DNA of 64,000 nucleotides from Solen grandis. Lineage: Eukaryota > Mollusca > Bivalvia > Adapedonta > Solenidae. Below are positions 9,503 through 21,980 of this stretch, in pieces. Position 1 is the first letter of the stretch, and each line of letters begins with the position of its first letter. The translations under genes were made by a program, and so were the position numbers. The notes under the pieces are model-generated. The model searched no databases. It was not told where the DNA came from and saw only the letters and a list, made by a program, of their open reading frames with translations. Location of the stretch: the NCBI GenBank assembly GCA_021229015.1, contig CM037779.1, positions 124,001 through 188,000 on the forward strand, given 5' to 3'.

Positions 9503-10836
9503 TCCTGGTACCTCTCACACTCGCGCTTGAAGTGGCCTGGCTGGTTACAGAAAAAGCAATTTTTCTCACCAGGCCTCATTGGAGCGGAGGGTTTCACAGA
9601 AGGGTGACTCCTTGTCTGCTCTAGCTGTTCTAGGCGCTGAGTCAGACTCCCAATCATCTTTTCTAGCTTCCCGTCCCTTTCCTCCACTGCATTAATATGC
9701 ACCGGGTCCTGCCGTCGGCGCCCGCCCACATTCATAGCAGTAGAGTAATGTTGGAAGCACTTAATGTGGTTTAGTGCCTCCTCAATGGACTTGGGGTATG
9801 CAAGGCCGGAATGCCTCCCTGCCTCCTTGTCTAAACACCCCTGACAGAATCGTGACACTACCTCCTTTTGAGCAAAGCTCTCAGACATCCCTCGGAATGC
9901 CGACGTGGCGAGTGTCAATACTCTATCTGCCCAATCCTCCAAGGACTCCTGAGGATTTTGCTGGGCCTGATGGAACTTAGTCCTAGCTGTCTCTGACAGC
10001 TCCATAGTTCCAAAGCGTTTCTCCAACTTTTCCATCATCTCTTTATAAGTGAGACGCTTCCCAGTTTGTACCAAACTTAAAAAGTCCAGTGCCTTATCCT
10101 CTAGGCTCCAGTACAGGTAATCCCGACATTCCTCGGGGGACCACTTTAGGACTTTCTTATAGCTGATGAATCTCGCCTCAAACGAGATCCAACTGCTCTT
10201 CCCCGTAAACTTTAAGTTTTTGGGCAGCCTTCTAGGGTCACCCCCCTTTGATCTAGATGAACTAGACTCACTAGAGGAACTTGAACTCCTCTCCCCTGAG
10301 CTTGACCTATGCCTATGGCCATGCTTCCGGGAGCTTTTATGGGATTTCCTGTTTCGCCCATGTTTTTTACTTCTATGACGACAGTCCTTCTCCAGGCTAC
10401 TGTCGGAGCTAGGCTCTGAGCTCTCATCAGAACTAAAAGTCTGATTCTTTCTTGAAGATCTTTTCTCCTTTCTTCTTAAAGGCTGAGGCTCATCATTAGG
10501 TTCTACCCTAGTAACTACCGACCTGAGCTTCGCTCCAGCCGTAGTCTTCGATCTTGCACCGCCCTGCCCTCCTGAGGTAGAGGGAAATTCCAAGCTAGCT
10601 AATCTAGCTTCCAAATCTCTATCTTCCTTCTCACTGTCTTCCCTGTACGGCGCAAAATTTATTAAAGCTAAAAACTCTTTGCTTGGCCTTTTATTAAGGA
10701 AGACCTGCAAGCTATCAGGAGTAAGCTGACCCAAAATGTCTCTATAGTCAACAAGCAGGGCCGCTTTCCTCTCCGAGAAATTCGGGAGCGCTCTCTGAAT
10801 CTGCTTTGCAGAAGCCGTATTAATAAACAGAGACAT
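9430..10836 (-). CDS. gag: Gag polyprotein with CCHC zinc knuckle
   Basis: The structural protein of the element's particle. The N-terminal ~90 residues have no recognised motif. Residues ~100-200 are a Ser/Arg/Lys/His-rich low-complexity stretch. Residues ~205-345 form a retrotransposon gag domain (KNLKFTGKSSWISFEARF, then DYLYWSLEDKALDFL and the Q-rich LEDWADRV). A short coiled-coil-like segment follows (KLEKMIGSLTQRLEQLEQ). Near the C-terminus is one CCHC knuckle, CFFCNQPGHFKREC, with C-X2-C-X4-H-X4-C spacing for RNA packaging. The first ATG is at 10836; the frame is open six bases further upstream only by a TTG. It ends in a tandem TAA-TAG (9427-9432), with more in-frame stops near 9250, so Pol is not made by simple readthrough. 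Confidence 0.95.
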   Translation of the reverse strand: MSLFINTASAKQIQRALPNFSERKAALLVDYRDILGQLTPDSLQVFLNKRPSKEFLALINFAPYREDSEKEDRDLEARLASLEFPSTSGGQGGARSKTTAGAKLRSVVTRVEPNDEPQPLRRKEKRSSRKNQTFSSDESSEPSSDSSLEKDCRHRSKKHGRNRKSHKSSRKHGHRHRSSSGERSSSSSSESSSSRSKGGDPRRLPKNLKFTGKSSWISFEARFISYKKVLKWSPEECRDYLYWSLEDKALDFLSLVQTGKRLTYKEMMEKLEKRFGTMELSETARTKFHQAQQNPQESLEDWADRVLTLATSAFRGMSESFAQKEVVSRFCQGCLDKEAGRHSGLAYPKSIEEALNHIKCFQHYSTAMNVGGRRRQDPVHINAVEERDGKLEKMIGSLTQRLEQLEQTRSHPSVKPSAPMRPGEKNCFFCNQPGHFKRECERYQEWASKKALNGQGRGAQGKHPGPKY

Positions 10837-10842
10837 TTTCAA

Positions 10843-11547
10843 AATAAATACTTAATTACTGTAAATGTAATGAAAGTGATACTCTGGACATTGAATTGAG
10901 AGAATGAAAAATAAAATTCCTATCCTCTATCAATCCAACTGTTAATAACACTAATAAATCGAGAGAATGAAAATAAAATTTCTAATCTCAATCAATCTAA
11001 ATGTTATATCCCCCTGAATTATTTTATTGAATTTTTAAAAATATCGCGATCACTTGCGATTGTTCAGTTTATGCATATAAACAGAACACAGATTTAATTC
11101 CTAACTTCAAAAGTTCTGGAACTTAAATTGAAAAGGGATGAGCTTATTTAACAATTATAATAAACAATTGCTTAATCCCATTACAATAATCTGTAATAAT
11201 TCAGTTTCTTTATCGAATATATTATTGCTTAAAAACAATAACAAATCGAATCGAGGTTGCTAAAAACAAGATGGCCGCCAAATGCGAACGCTCGATTTTT
11301 TGAAAATAGACAGATTCTTCCGAGCCTTAAAAAGCTGCACACTTCGCACAATTGTGTTTGAAAAAATAAACAAAACACACTGCTTCTGAAACAAATCACA
11401 ATTGTTTATAAAATAAACGAACCTGACCGCTTCCGGCTGGACCCCTGCGAAGCGCTGAAGAATCTACCTCTGTGTCAGTGGCGCGAACTTATCCGATAAA
11501 AAATCTCTAAGCTCAAGCTAATCCAGACGATAAATCTTTCCGATTTA
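10843..11547 (-). other. Gypsy 5' leader (PBS to gag)
   Basis: About 700 bp of AT-rich untranslated leader between the primer-binding site and gag. It contains an imperfect 63-bp tandem duplication, with GAGAGAATGAAAA-type starts at 10898 and 10961. On the opposite strand AAGATGGCCGCC (11268-11279) resembles a YY1 site. The leader would normally hold the dimerisation and packaging signals, which cannot be identified by eye. Confidence 0.75.
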
Positions 11548-11558
11548 TTCTGACACCA
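11548..11558 (-). promoter_or_regulatory. Primer-binding site, tRNA-Leu type
   Basis: On the minus strand this reads TGGTGTCAGAA, complementary to the 3' end (...TTCTGACACCA) of animal tRNA-Leu, including the CCA. It sits a few bases inside the proposed end of the 5' LTR, where the minus-strand DNA primer anneals. The match is 11 nt, after which complementarity is lost. Confidence 0.8.
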
Positions 11559-11564
11559 ATAAAG

Positions 11565-11844
11565 TGTCTGTTAGTTTACACTGGTTATCTAAGTTACTGA
11601 TAAGTGCTTCTATAAACTAACTACACTACACTGTAGTCTCGCCTATGTAATTGGTAACCCGTAGACGCAGCACGTCTACACACTGCAAAACCTTCAGCAA
11701 GACTGAGCTTGGAACGCTGAGGGTACCTGTTTGTGTACGCCTCTCCTTGGCTGCGCACATGCACGCGCTCAGCTTCCATGAACTCCGGACTGGTTCCCTG
11801 TTATTTATGCGTCCATAAATAACCGGCAACCAGCCGTCACAACA
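11565..11844 (-). repeat. 5' LTR (proposed limits)
   Basis: About 280 bp with TGT...ACA ends, placed between the primer-binding site and the satellite junction. The inner edge is set by the primer site and the outer edge by resumption of satellite sequence (CTATCCTGCCAGCT, as at ~16466). The second LTR is lost in the gap, so the limits cannot be confirmed by comparison and the target-site duplication is not visible. Inside is a perfect 10-bp inverted repeat (11800-11809 and 11814-11823, loop CGTC), read on the minus strand near a TATA-like CATAAATA. Confidence 0.65.
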
Positions 11845-12670
11845 CTATCCTGCCAGCTTACCGAAATTCCGAAAAACCGAAGTTCTGTGGCTGAAGTAAT
11901 ATTCGAACATAGGACCAAAAATTTCATTTTAGGATTGAAGAGCTTCAGGATGAGATAAAAAGTTGAAACTTGCACATTTTGCAGTTCTGCATTATTTCTA
12001 CAAATATTTTGAATCGTGACGTCAGAGGACGTCATAAGCATACCACTTATTTTTAATTTGGGGCAATGATTTCGACATGATGCCAATTGTTCAGAATAAT
12101 GAAAAATTCAGTTATTGCAGTAAAGTATGCGCTTTTAAGCAACAGCATTTTCAAAACCCTATGACGTCACGTGACGTCAGAGCTAAAAATAGTGAAAAAT
12201 GGTGTTCGCGCTCTACAGCCGCCATTTATGATCAGATTTTCTTCAAATTTTTACAGATGGTACATCTTGAAACTAAGGTGTGAATATTTTGTCAGCTAAC
12301 CTTAATTCCGAAAAACCGAAGTATTGTGGCTGAAGTAAGATTCGAACATAGGACCAAAAATTTCATTTTAGGGCTAAAGAACTTCGGGATGAGATAGAAA
12401 GTTGAAACTTACACAGTTTGCAGTTATGCAGAATTTCTTAATATATTTTGAGTCGTGACGTCATATGACGTCATAAGCATACTACTACTACTGCTACTTT
12501 CTTTTTTTTCTTCGTAACTAAACGCTTATTTATAATATAATGTCAATTAATCACCATGAACATGAAATACTACCAGAGATGATACATTACATGAAACTTC
12601 TATCTCCTGATTTTTGCATTAACACAGGTTACAGAAAGTCCTATCATTCGTTTAGACGAATGACATCTAG
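11845..12670 (+). mobile_element. Helentron-like block, 5' part replaced by gypsy
   Basis: Starts mid-unit at the LTR junction and carries about 1.8 type I satellite units, with TGACGTCA clusters near 12018, 12162 and 12457. The 3' terminus is ACAGAAAGTCCTA, then a hairpin with arms ATTCGT and ACGAAT, then GACATCTAG ending at 12670, followed by TT. It gives the pre-insertion context of the retrotransposon. Confidence 0.7.
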
Positions 12671-13113
12671 TTATTATTATTATTATTCTTTTTTTCTTCC
12701 TAACTAAACGCTTATTTTTCTATGTTGCAATACTCCTAGGACGATGAAATTTTTATGACTTATTAGCCACGTCAGGAAATTTTGATTTCTATGATTTTCA
12801 TATGCCTATGACGTCATATGACGTCACATTTGAAATATGCTACAAAAGTTTGTACGCGGTCTACAGCCATTGTTTGTGAACCGATTTTCATCAAATTTTC
12901 ACAGATTGTGTATATTAAGTTCTAGTTGTGCATCCCGGTGTCCGTTTTTCAAAATTCGAAAAGTCCATGGTTCTATAGCGAATCCAAGATTCGAACCAAG
13001 GTCGTAAATTTTTAAATGCTTATAAAATCTGTCCTATTTAAGAAAGAAAGTTGATATTTAGTCAGTATATAGGTCTCTAGAAGTTTTAAAAATTTTGTGA
13101 AAATATTTGTCAT

Positions 13114-13133
13114 ATGACGTCACGTGACGTCAT
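13114..13133. repeat. 20-bp palindrome of two TGACGTCA around CACGTG (example)
   Basis: ATGACGTCACGTGACGTCAT is a perfect 20-bp palindrome: two CRE octamers with CG between them, creating the E-box CACGTG at the centre. It closes almost every type II unit, for example at ~13570, ~13945, ~14400, ~22428 and ~23285. The partner cluster ~150 bp further on is usually TGACGTCA-TA-TGACGTCA, itself an 18-bp palindrome. Confidence 0.95.
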
Positions 13134-14850
13134 TATATGATAATGTATTTCTAATATTAACAAGAATATTTCTATATGTTGAAATTGTCGAAAGGCAATG
13201 AAAATTTAAAGACACATGCTTCAAACGCTGAAATTTTGATTTCTATGATTTTCATATGCCTATGACGTCATATGACGTCACACTGGAAATATGCAACAAA
13301 AGTTTGTACGCGGTCTACAGCCATTGTTTATGAACCGATTTTCATCAAATTTTCACAGAATGTGTATATTAAGTTCTAGTTGTGCATCCCGGTGTCCGTT
13401 TTTCAAAATTCGAAAAGTCCAAGGTTCTATAGCGATTCCAAGATTCGAACCAAGGTCGTAAATTTTCAAATTCTTATAAAATCGGTCCTATTTGAGATAG
13501 AAAGATGATATTGGGTCAGTATATAGGTCTCTGGGAGTCTTAAACATTTTGTGAAAATAAATGTCATATGACGTCACGTGACGTCATTATATGATAATGA
13601 ATTTCTAATTCTAACAAGATTATTTCTATATCTTGAAATTTATGAAGGGCAATGAAAAATTAATGCCGCATGCTTCAGATGCTGTAATTTCGATTTCAAA
13701 GATTGTCAGAACCTATGACGTCATATTACGTCACATTTGAAATTGACTACGAAAGTTTGTACACGGTCCAGAGCCATTATTAATGGGCCGATTTTCATCA
13801 AATTTTCACAGAATGTGTATATTAAGTTCTAGTTGTGCATCTCGTTGTCCGTTTTTCAAAATGCGAAAATACATGGTTTTATTAAATTTTTTCAGTATAT
13901 AGGTCCCTAAGAGTCTTAAACATTTTGTGAAAATAAATGTCATATGACGTCACGTGACGTCATTATATGATAATGTATTTCTAATATTAACAAGAGTATT
14001 TCTATATATTGAATTGTCGAAGGGCAATGAAAATTTAATGACAAATGATTCAGACACTGAAATTTCGATTTCAATAATTTTCAGAGGCCTATGACGTCAT
14101 ATGACGTCACATTTGAAATTGACTGCGAAAGTTTGTACACGGTCCAGAGCCATTATTAATTGGCCGATTTTCATCAAATTTTCACAGAATGTGTATATTA
14201 CGTTCTTATTGTGTATACCGGTGTCCGGTTTTTCAAAATTCGAAAAGTCCAAGCATCTATGGCGGATCCAAGATTCGAACCAAGGACGTCAATTTTTAAA
14301 TGCTTATAAAAACTGTCCTATTTGAGATAGAAAGTTGAAATTTTGTCAGTTTGTAGGTCTCTGGGAGTCTTAACAATTATGTGAAAATAAACGTCATATG
14401 ACGTCACGTGACGTCATTTTTTATTATTATTATTCTTTTCTTCTTCCTAACAAAACGCCTTATTTTAATATGTTGCAATAGTCCTAGGACGATGAAATTT
14501 TTATGGGTTATTAGTCACGTGAGGAAATTTTGATTTCAATGATTGTCAGCACGCTATGACGTCACATAACGTCACAGCTAAAAATAGTGAAAAATGGTGT
14601 TCGCGCTCTACAGCCGTCATTTATGGCCGGATTTTCTTAAAATTTTCACAAATGGTACATCTTGAAACTAAGGTGTACATATCCTGTCAGCTAACCGAAA
14701 TTCCGAAAGACCGAAGTTCTGTGGCTAAAATAAGATTCGAACATAGGACCGAAAATTTCATTTTAGCATTAAAGAGCTTCAGGATGAAATAGAAAGTTGA
14801 AACTTACACAGTTTGCAGTTCTTCAGAATTTCTTAATATATTTTGAGTCG

Positions 14851-14878
14851 TGACGTCATATGACGTCATGTGACGTCA
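14851..14878. repeat. Triple TGACGTCA at 10-bp steps (example)
   Basis: TGACGTCA begins at 14851, 14861 and 14871, separated by TA and TG. The octamer is the palindromic cAMP-response element/ATF-CREB core. The same triple occurs in many type I units, for example at 15304, 15314 and 15324. No gene start is nearby, so binding is a possibility, not an observation. Confidence 0.95.
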
Positions 14879-17215
14879 TAAGCATACATCTGAATTTTCA
14901 TTTAAAGGCAATGATTTCGACATGATGCCAGTTGTTCAGAATAATGAAAATTTCAGAGTTATGACAGAAATGGATGCGCTTTTGAAAAAAAAGCATCTTC
15001 AGCACCCTATGACGTCATGTGACGTCAGAGCTTAAAATAGTGAAAAATGGTGTTCACGCTCTACAGCCGCCATTTATGGTCGAAGTTTCTTCAAATTTTC
15101 ACAGATGGTATATCTTGAAACTAAGATGTGTATATCCTTTCAGCTAACCGAAATTCCGAAAGACCGAAGTTCTGTGGCTTAAATAAGATTCGAACATAGG
15201 ACCGAAAATTTCATTTTAGGATTAAAGAGCTTCAGGATGAAATAGAAAGTTGAAACTTACACAGCTTGTAGTTCTGCAGAATTTCTTAATATATTTTGAG
15301 TCGTGACGTCATATGACGTCATGTGACGTCATAAGCATACATCTTAATTTTAATTTGGGGCAATGATTTTGACATGATGCCAGTTGTTCAGAATAATGAA
15401 AATTTCAGAGTTATGACAGAAATAGATGCGCTTTTGAAAAAAAGCATCATCAGCACCCTATGACGTCATGTGACGTCAGAGCTAAAAATAGTGAAAAATG
15501 GTGTTCACGCTCTACAGCCGCCATTTATGGTCGAATTTTCTTCAAATTTTCACAGATGGTATATCTTGAAACTAAGATATGTATATCCTTTAAGCTAAAC
15601 GAAATTCCGAAAGACCGAAGTTCTGTGGCTGAAATAAGATTTGAACATAGGACCGAAAATTTCATTTTAGGATTAAAGAGCTTCAGAATGAGATAGAAAG
15701 TTGAAACTTACACAGTTTGCAGTTCTGCAGAATTTCTACAAATATTTTGAGTCGTGACGTCATAAGCATACTTCTTAATTTTTATTTTAGGACAATGATT
15801 TCGACATGATGCCAGTTGTTCAGAATAAGGAAAATTTCAGAGTTATAACAGTAAAGTATACAGTTTTGAGCAAAAACATTTTCAGCACCATATGACGTCA
15901 TGTGACGTTACAGCTAAAAATAGTGAAACATGGTGTTCACGCTCTACAGCCGCCATTTATGGTCGGATTTTCTTAAAATTTCACAGATTTTACATCTTGA
16001 AACTAAGGTGTGCATATCCTGTCAGCTAACCGAAATTCCGAAAGACCGAAGTTCTGTGGCTGAAATAAGATTCGAACATGGGACCGAACATTTCATTTTA
16101 GGATTAAAGAGCTTCAGGATGAGATAGAAAGTTGAAACTTACACAGTTTGCAGTTCTGCATAATTTCTTAATATATTTTGAGTCGTGACGTCAAATGTCG
16201 TCATGTGACGTCATAAGCATACTTCTTAATTTTCATATTAGGGCAATGATTTCGACATGATGTCAGTTGTTCAGAATAATGAAAATTTCAGTGTTATGAC
16301 AGTAAAGTATGAGCTTTTGAACAAAAGCATCTTCAGCACCCTATGACGTCCTGTGACGTCAGAGCTAAAAATATTGAAACATGGTGTTCGCGCTCTACAG
16401 CCGCCGTTTATGGTCGGATTTTCTTCAAATTTTCACAGATGGTACACCTTGAAACTAAGGTGTGCATATCCTGCCAGCTAACCGAAATTCCGAAAAACCG
16501 AAGTTCTGTGGCTGAAATAAGATTCGAACATAGGACCAAAAATTTCATTTTAGGATTGAAGAGCTTCAGGATGAGATAGAAAGTTGAAACTTACACAGTT
16601 TGCAGTTCTGCAGCATTTCTACAAATATTTTGAATCGTGACGTCATTGGACGTCATAAGCATACCACTTAATTTTAATTTGGGGCAATGATTTCGACATG
16701 ATGCCAGTTGTTCAGAATAATGAAAATTTCAGAGTTATTGCAGTAAAGTGTGCGCTTTTGAGCAACAGCATTTTCAGCACCCTATGACGTCACGTGACGT
16801 CAGAGCTAAAATAGTGAAAAATGGTATTCGCGCTCTACAGCCGCCATTTGTGATCAGATTTTCTTCAAATTTTTACAGACGGTACATCTTGAAACTAAGG
16901 TGTGAATATTTTGTCAGCTAACCTTAATTCCAAAAAACCGAAGTATTGTGGCTGAAGCAAGATTCGAACATAGGACCTTTAAACTAGAAATCAAGTTTGC
17001 AGTCATGTCCTGACGTCATATAACATCATGTTACGTCACAGACTAATACTAAGTTCTTATCATTTGCACTAATTTCGGAATATAATGTCAATTGTTTAGC
17101 ATGAACATGAAATACTACCAGAGGTGAATCATTACATGAAACTTCTATTTCCTGCTTTTTGCATTAACACAGCTTGCAGAAAGTCCTATCATTCGTTTTC
17201 ACGAATGACATCTAG

Positions 17216-19597
17216 TGTTTATTATTATTATTATTCTTTTCTTCTTCCTAACTAAACGCTTATTTTTATATGTTGCAATAGTCCTAGGACGATGAAATTT
17301 TTATGGCTTATTAGTCACGTGAGGAAATTTTGATTTCAATGATTTTCAGCACCCTATGACGTCACATGACGTCACAGCTAAAAATAGTGAAAAATGGTGT
17401 TCGCGCTCTACAGCCGTCATTTATGGTCGGATTTTCTTCAAATTTTTACAGATGGTACATCTTGAAACTAAGATGTGTGCATATCCTGTCAGCTAACCGA
17501 AATTCCGAAAGACCGAAGTTCTGTGGCTGAAATAAGATTCGAACATAGGACCGAAAATTTCATTTTAGGATAAAAGAGCTTCAGGATGAGATAGAAAGTT
17601 GAAACTTACACAGTTTGCAGTTCTGCAGAATTTCTACAAATATTTTGAGGCGTGACGTCATATGACGTCATGTGACGTCATAAGCATACTTCTTAATTTT
17701 CATTTTAGGGCAATGATTTCGACATGATGCCAGTTGTTCAGAATAATGAAAATTTCAGAGTTATGAAAGGAAAGTATGCGCTTTTGAACAAAAGCATCTT
17801 CAGTACCCTATGACGTCATGTGACGTCACAGCTAAAAATAGTGAAAAAGGTGTTCGCGCTCTACAGCCGTCATTTATGGTCGGATTTTCTTCAAATTTTC
17901 ACAGATGGTACATCTTGAATCAAAGGTGTGCATATCCTGTCAGCTAACCGAAATTCCGAAAGACCGAAGTTCTGTGGCTGAAATAAGATTCGAACATAGG
18001 ACCGAAAATTTCATTTTAGGATAAAAGAGCTTCAGGATGAGATGGAAAGTTGAAACTTACACAGTTTGCAGTTCTGCAGAATTTCTACAAAAATTTTGAG
18101 TCGTGACGTCATATGAAGTCATGTGACGTCATAAGCATTCTTCTTAATTTTCATATTTGGGCAATGATTTCGACATGATGCCAGTTGTTCAGAATAATGA
18201 AAATTTCAGAGTTATGAAAGCAAAGAATGCGCTTTTGAAGAAAAGCATCTTCAGCACCCTATGACGTCACATGACGTCACAGCAAAAAATAGTGAAAAAT
18301 GGTGTTTACGCTCTACAGCCGTCATTTATGGTCGGATTTTCTTCAAATTTTCACAGATGGTACATTTTGAAACTCAGGTGTGCATATCCTGTCAACTAAC
18401 CGAAATTCCCAAAGACCGAAGTTCTGTGGCTGAAATAAGATTCGAACATAGGACCGATAATTTCATTTTAGGATTAAAGAGCTTCAGGATGAGATAGAAA
18501 GTTGAAACTTACACAGTTTGCAGTTCTGCAGAATTTCTACATATATCTTGAGTCTTGACGTCATATGACGTCTTGTGACGTCATAAGCATACTTCTTAAT
18601 TTTCATATTTGGGCAATGATTTTGACATGATGCCAGTTGTTCAGAATAACGAAAATTTCAGAGTTATGACAGTAAAATATGCCCTTTTGAACAAAAGCAT
18701 CTTTAGCACACTATGACGTCATGTGACGTCAGAGCTAAATATAGTGAAAAATGGTGTTCACGCTCTACAGCCGCTATTTATGGTCGGATTTTCTTCAAAT
18801 TTTCACAGATGGTACATCTTGAAAGTTAGGTGTGCATATCCTGTCAGCTAATCGAAATTCCGAAAGACCGAAGTTCTGTGGCTGAAATAAGATTCGTACA
18901 TAGGACCGAAAATTTCATTTTAGGATAAAAGAGCTTCAGGATGAGATAGAAAGTTGAAACTTACACAGTTTGCAGTTCTGCAGAATTTCTACATATGTTT
19001 TGAGTCGTGACGTCAAAGGACGTCATGTAACGTCATAAGCATACTTCTTAAATTTTATTTTAGTTCAATGATTTCGACATGATGCCAGTTGTTCAGAATA
19101 ATGAAAATTTCAGAGTTATGACAGTAAAGTATACGCTTTTGAACATAATAAGTTTCAGCACCCTATGACGTCATGTGACGTCAGAGCTAAAAATAGTGAA
19201 AAATGGTTTTCACGCTCTACAGCCGCCATTTATGGTCGGATTTTCTTCAAATTTTTACAGATGGTACATCTTGAAACTAAGGTGTGAATATTTTGTCAGC
19301 TAACCTTAATTCCGAAAAACCGAAGTATTGTGGCTAAAGTAAGATTCGAACATAGGACCTTCAAACTAGAAATCAAGTTTGCAGTCATGTCCTGACGTCA
19401 TATGATATCATGTTACGTCACAGACTAATGCTTAGTTCTTATCATTTGCACTAATTTCGGAATATAATGTCAATTGTTCAGCATGAACATGAAATACTAC
19501 CAGAGGTGAGTCATTACATGAAACTTCTATCTCCTGCTTTTTGCATTAACACAGCTTGCAGAAAGTCCTATCATTCGTTTTCACGAATGACATCTAG
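17216..19597 (+). mobile_element. Helentron-like block, type I units
   Basis: A (TTA)n and pyrimidine-box start, then five type I units with clusters near 17355, 17808, 18261, 18712 and 19165 (steps of 453, 453, 451 and 453 bp). The final segment and the 3' terminus are nearly the same as at 17.0-17.2 kb. It ends with CTAG at 19594-19597, followed by TTTTTC and TTA repeats. Confidence 0.72.
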
Positions 19598-21980
19598 TTT
19601 TTCTTATTATTATTATTATTATTATTCTTCTTCTTCCAACCTAATTCAAGAGTTAATTTATATATGTTGCCAATGGCCAAGCAACATGAAAATTAAAATG
19701 CTTCGACAAAAAAGTATAAATTTTTAAATTCAATAATTTTTAATTTTCAATGACGTCAATTGACGTCAGATTTGACGTCAGCTTCAAAAGATTGTTCGCG
19801 CTCTAGAGCCTTCAATTCTGGTCTGATTTTCTTGATATTTTCACAGTAGATGTATTTTAGAAGGTAGATGTGCACCCTGGCATTCAAATTTCAAAATTTG
19901 AAAAAATTGAGATTTTATGGCAAAACCAAGATTCGAACTTAGGTCCTAAATTTATATTTTAATGTTACAAGGGAACCTAATGCGTTAGAAGAATGAAAAT
20001 TGGACAGCGTATCGGCATAGAGGTCTTCTTTCTATTTCTTAAAGGATGTTTTCTTAAGTCACGTGGTTATGACGTCATAAAAACGACAAAAAGATTATAA
20101 ATTTATTTTTTTCTTTTTAAAAATAATTTTCAATGACGTCAAATGACATCAGATTTGACGTCAGCTTTAAAAGTTTGTTCGCGCTCTAAAGGCTTCAATT
20201 CTGGTCCGATTTTTTTGATGTTTTCACAGATGATGTATTTTAGGATGTAGATTTGCACCGTGGCATTCAAATTTCCAAATTCGAAAATATAAAGATACCA
20301 TGGCAAAATCAAGATTCGAACTTAGGTCCTAAAATTACATTTTAATGTTACAAAGCCCCCTGTTGCGTAAGAAGCATGAAAATTGGACAGCATATCGGCC
20401 TAGAGGTATTCTTTCTATTTCTTAAAGGATTTTTTCTTAAATCACGTGATTATGACGTCATAAAAACGACGAAAAGCAACTTTTTAAAAAATTTATTTCC
20501 CTTTGGTATCAAGACTTTTGACTCAATCTTTTTGAAAATTGTATTGCAGCGATTTAAGTCTTTAAATTCATAAATTCATTTATTTTTAATTTTCAATGAC
20601 GTCAAATGACGTCAGATTTGACGTCACCTTCAAAATTTTGTTCGCGCTCTAGAGCCTTCAATTTTGGTCCGATTATATTGATATTTTCACAGAAGATGTA
20701 TTTTAGGATGTAGATTTGCACCGTGGCATTCAAATTTCCAAATTCGAAAATATAAAGATTTCATGGCAAAACTGAGATTCGAACTTTGGTCCTTAAATTA
20801 CATTTTAATGTTACAAAGCCCCCTGATGCGTTAGAAGCATGAAAATTGGATAGCATATCGGCATAGAGGTTTACATTCTTTTTTCTGAATGATTTTCTTT
20901 CACGTCACGTGGTTATGACGTCATTAAAAAGACAAAAAGGCATTTTTTAACATTTCTCTTGCTCTGGTATCATGAATTTTGAATCAGTCTTAATTGAAAT
21001 CTTGAGAATTGATAGAGTTAAAATTGAAGTGATGCATACTGCAAGAAATGTTTGATTTGTCACGTGGTTATGACGTCATGAATACTAAAGCAAGAATTAT
21101 TTTAAAAATTCATATAAAATCACTAATTAGATCAATGAACTTAAACTTAAATAGTGAATTGTGGTACATTTGTTTTCTAAAAGAGTCGCATTTACGATGA
21201 ATTAGTACAATTATACTAGAGCCAGAAAACCTATACAGATAACTTATTGCATTTGCTTTCACGGGTTTCTGTAAACCTTAAGAAAATGGAAATACATGTA
21301 GATCTACCTATTGATTTTTTATGTTTTCTAAGGTTTAACGGTTTCTTTTTCTAAATCTGTAAAAATAAGCAAATATATAAAGCAAATGAATTGTTGAAAG
21401 TTTCAAGACGTTTATAACGTTAATTACATAGAAATAAGAAAGTATTTTCATAATTTTGCTTACACCTCTGCCTTTGTTTCTATCTAATTTTGCAAATGTA
21501 AAACTCAATCAATTTAAAGGTTGAAAGTCATGGATTTCAAAGTATTTTTTTTTCTTTTTTACAATTTCAATTGTGGGTCAAATTGCAATGAATATTTGTT
21601 AAGTAATATGCTTACGAAGAAAAAGATATTAAATAAAGAATAAAAAACTTTTAAAATTGATTGACTAACGTAAGAAAAAAAACTTGAGGATTGTATTAGT
21701 ATTTTTTTCTTCATGATAGTAAACTGTTGCGTAATCAAATAAGGTCCATATATATGCTTTCTCAATATCTTCCTAAGAAGATGAAAATGAAAAAAATTAT
21801 AAAAAATAAAGCTTAATTTTGAACATAAGTATATATTTATGATAATGATGATTTACGTATTAAATTAAACATTATTAGCCAATATTATTCCATTTCTTTG
21901 TATTAACTTATATATTCAATACCTTTGAAATAAGCAAACGGAAAGCCGCTTCGTTTGTATCTTAAACAAACGACTTCTAG
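19598..21980 (+). mobile_element. Helentron-like block, type III units with AT-rich tail
   Basis: (TTA)n-CTTCTTCTTCC, then three diverged units (clusters near 19751, 20139 and 20597). In these a TGACGTCA pair is followed by a third copy at a longer spacing. They keep the skeleton GTTCGCGCTCTA, TTTTCACAG and AGATTCGAACTTAGGTCC. From ~21.08 kb there is an AT-rich tail without the palindrome. The 3' end is a degenerate GGAAAGCC, a hairpin with arms TCGTTTGT (21951-21958) and ACAAACGA (21966-21973), then CTTCTAG ending at 21980, followed by TTATT. Confidence 0.65.

Larger units (their letters stand above)
5042..11844 (-). mobile_element. Ty3/gypsy LTR retrotransposon, 3' truncated by gap
   Basis: Reading on the minus strand the order is 5' LTR, primer-binding site, ~0.7-kb leader, gag, short linker frame, protease, reverse transcriptase, RNase H, integrase. 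Integrase after RNase H is the Ty3/gypsy (Metaviridae) order. No envelope-like frame is visible, but the 3' end is lost. The sequence is about 6.8 kb. The right edge joins directly to the middle of a satellite unit, so the element inserted into pre-existing satellite DNA. The frames are almost intact apart from a few breaks near short homopolymers or repeats, which fits either a young element or consensus errors. The clade is not assigned: the tRNA-Leu-type primer site is shared with several invertebrate lineages. Confidence 0.95.
12671..17215 (+). mobile_element. Composite Helentron-like block (type II then type I)
   Basis: It opens with (TTA)n, a CTTTTTTTCTTCC pyrimidine box and AACTAAACGCTTATTTT. 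Then come about 3.5 type II units (TGACGTCA pairs starting near 12809, 13262, 13714 and 14094; the third unit is shortened by a deletion). At 14417 a second (TTA)n-CTTTTCTTCTTCC module begins, followed by six type I units (near 14556, 15008, 15460, 15893, 16343 and 16787). It ends with GCAGAAAGTCCTA, a hairpin and CTAG at 17215. There is no protein-coding content. The repeated 78-codon open frames start inside ATGACGTCA and are discussed among the rejected items. Confidence 0.7.
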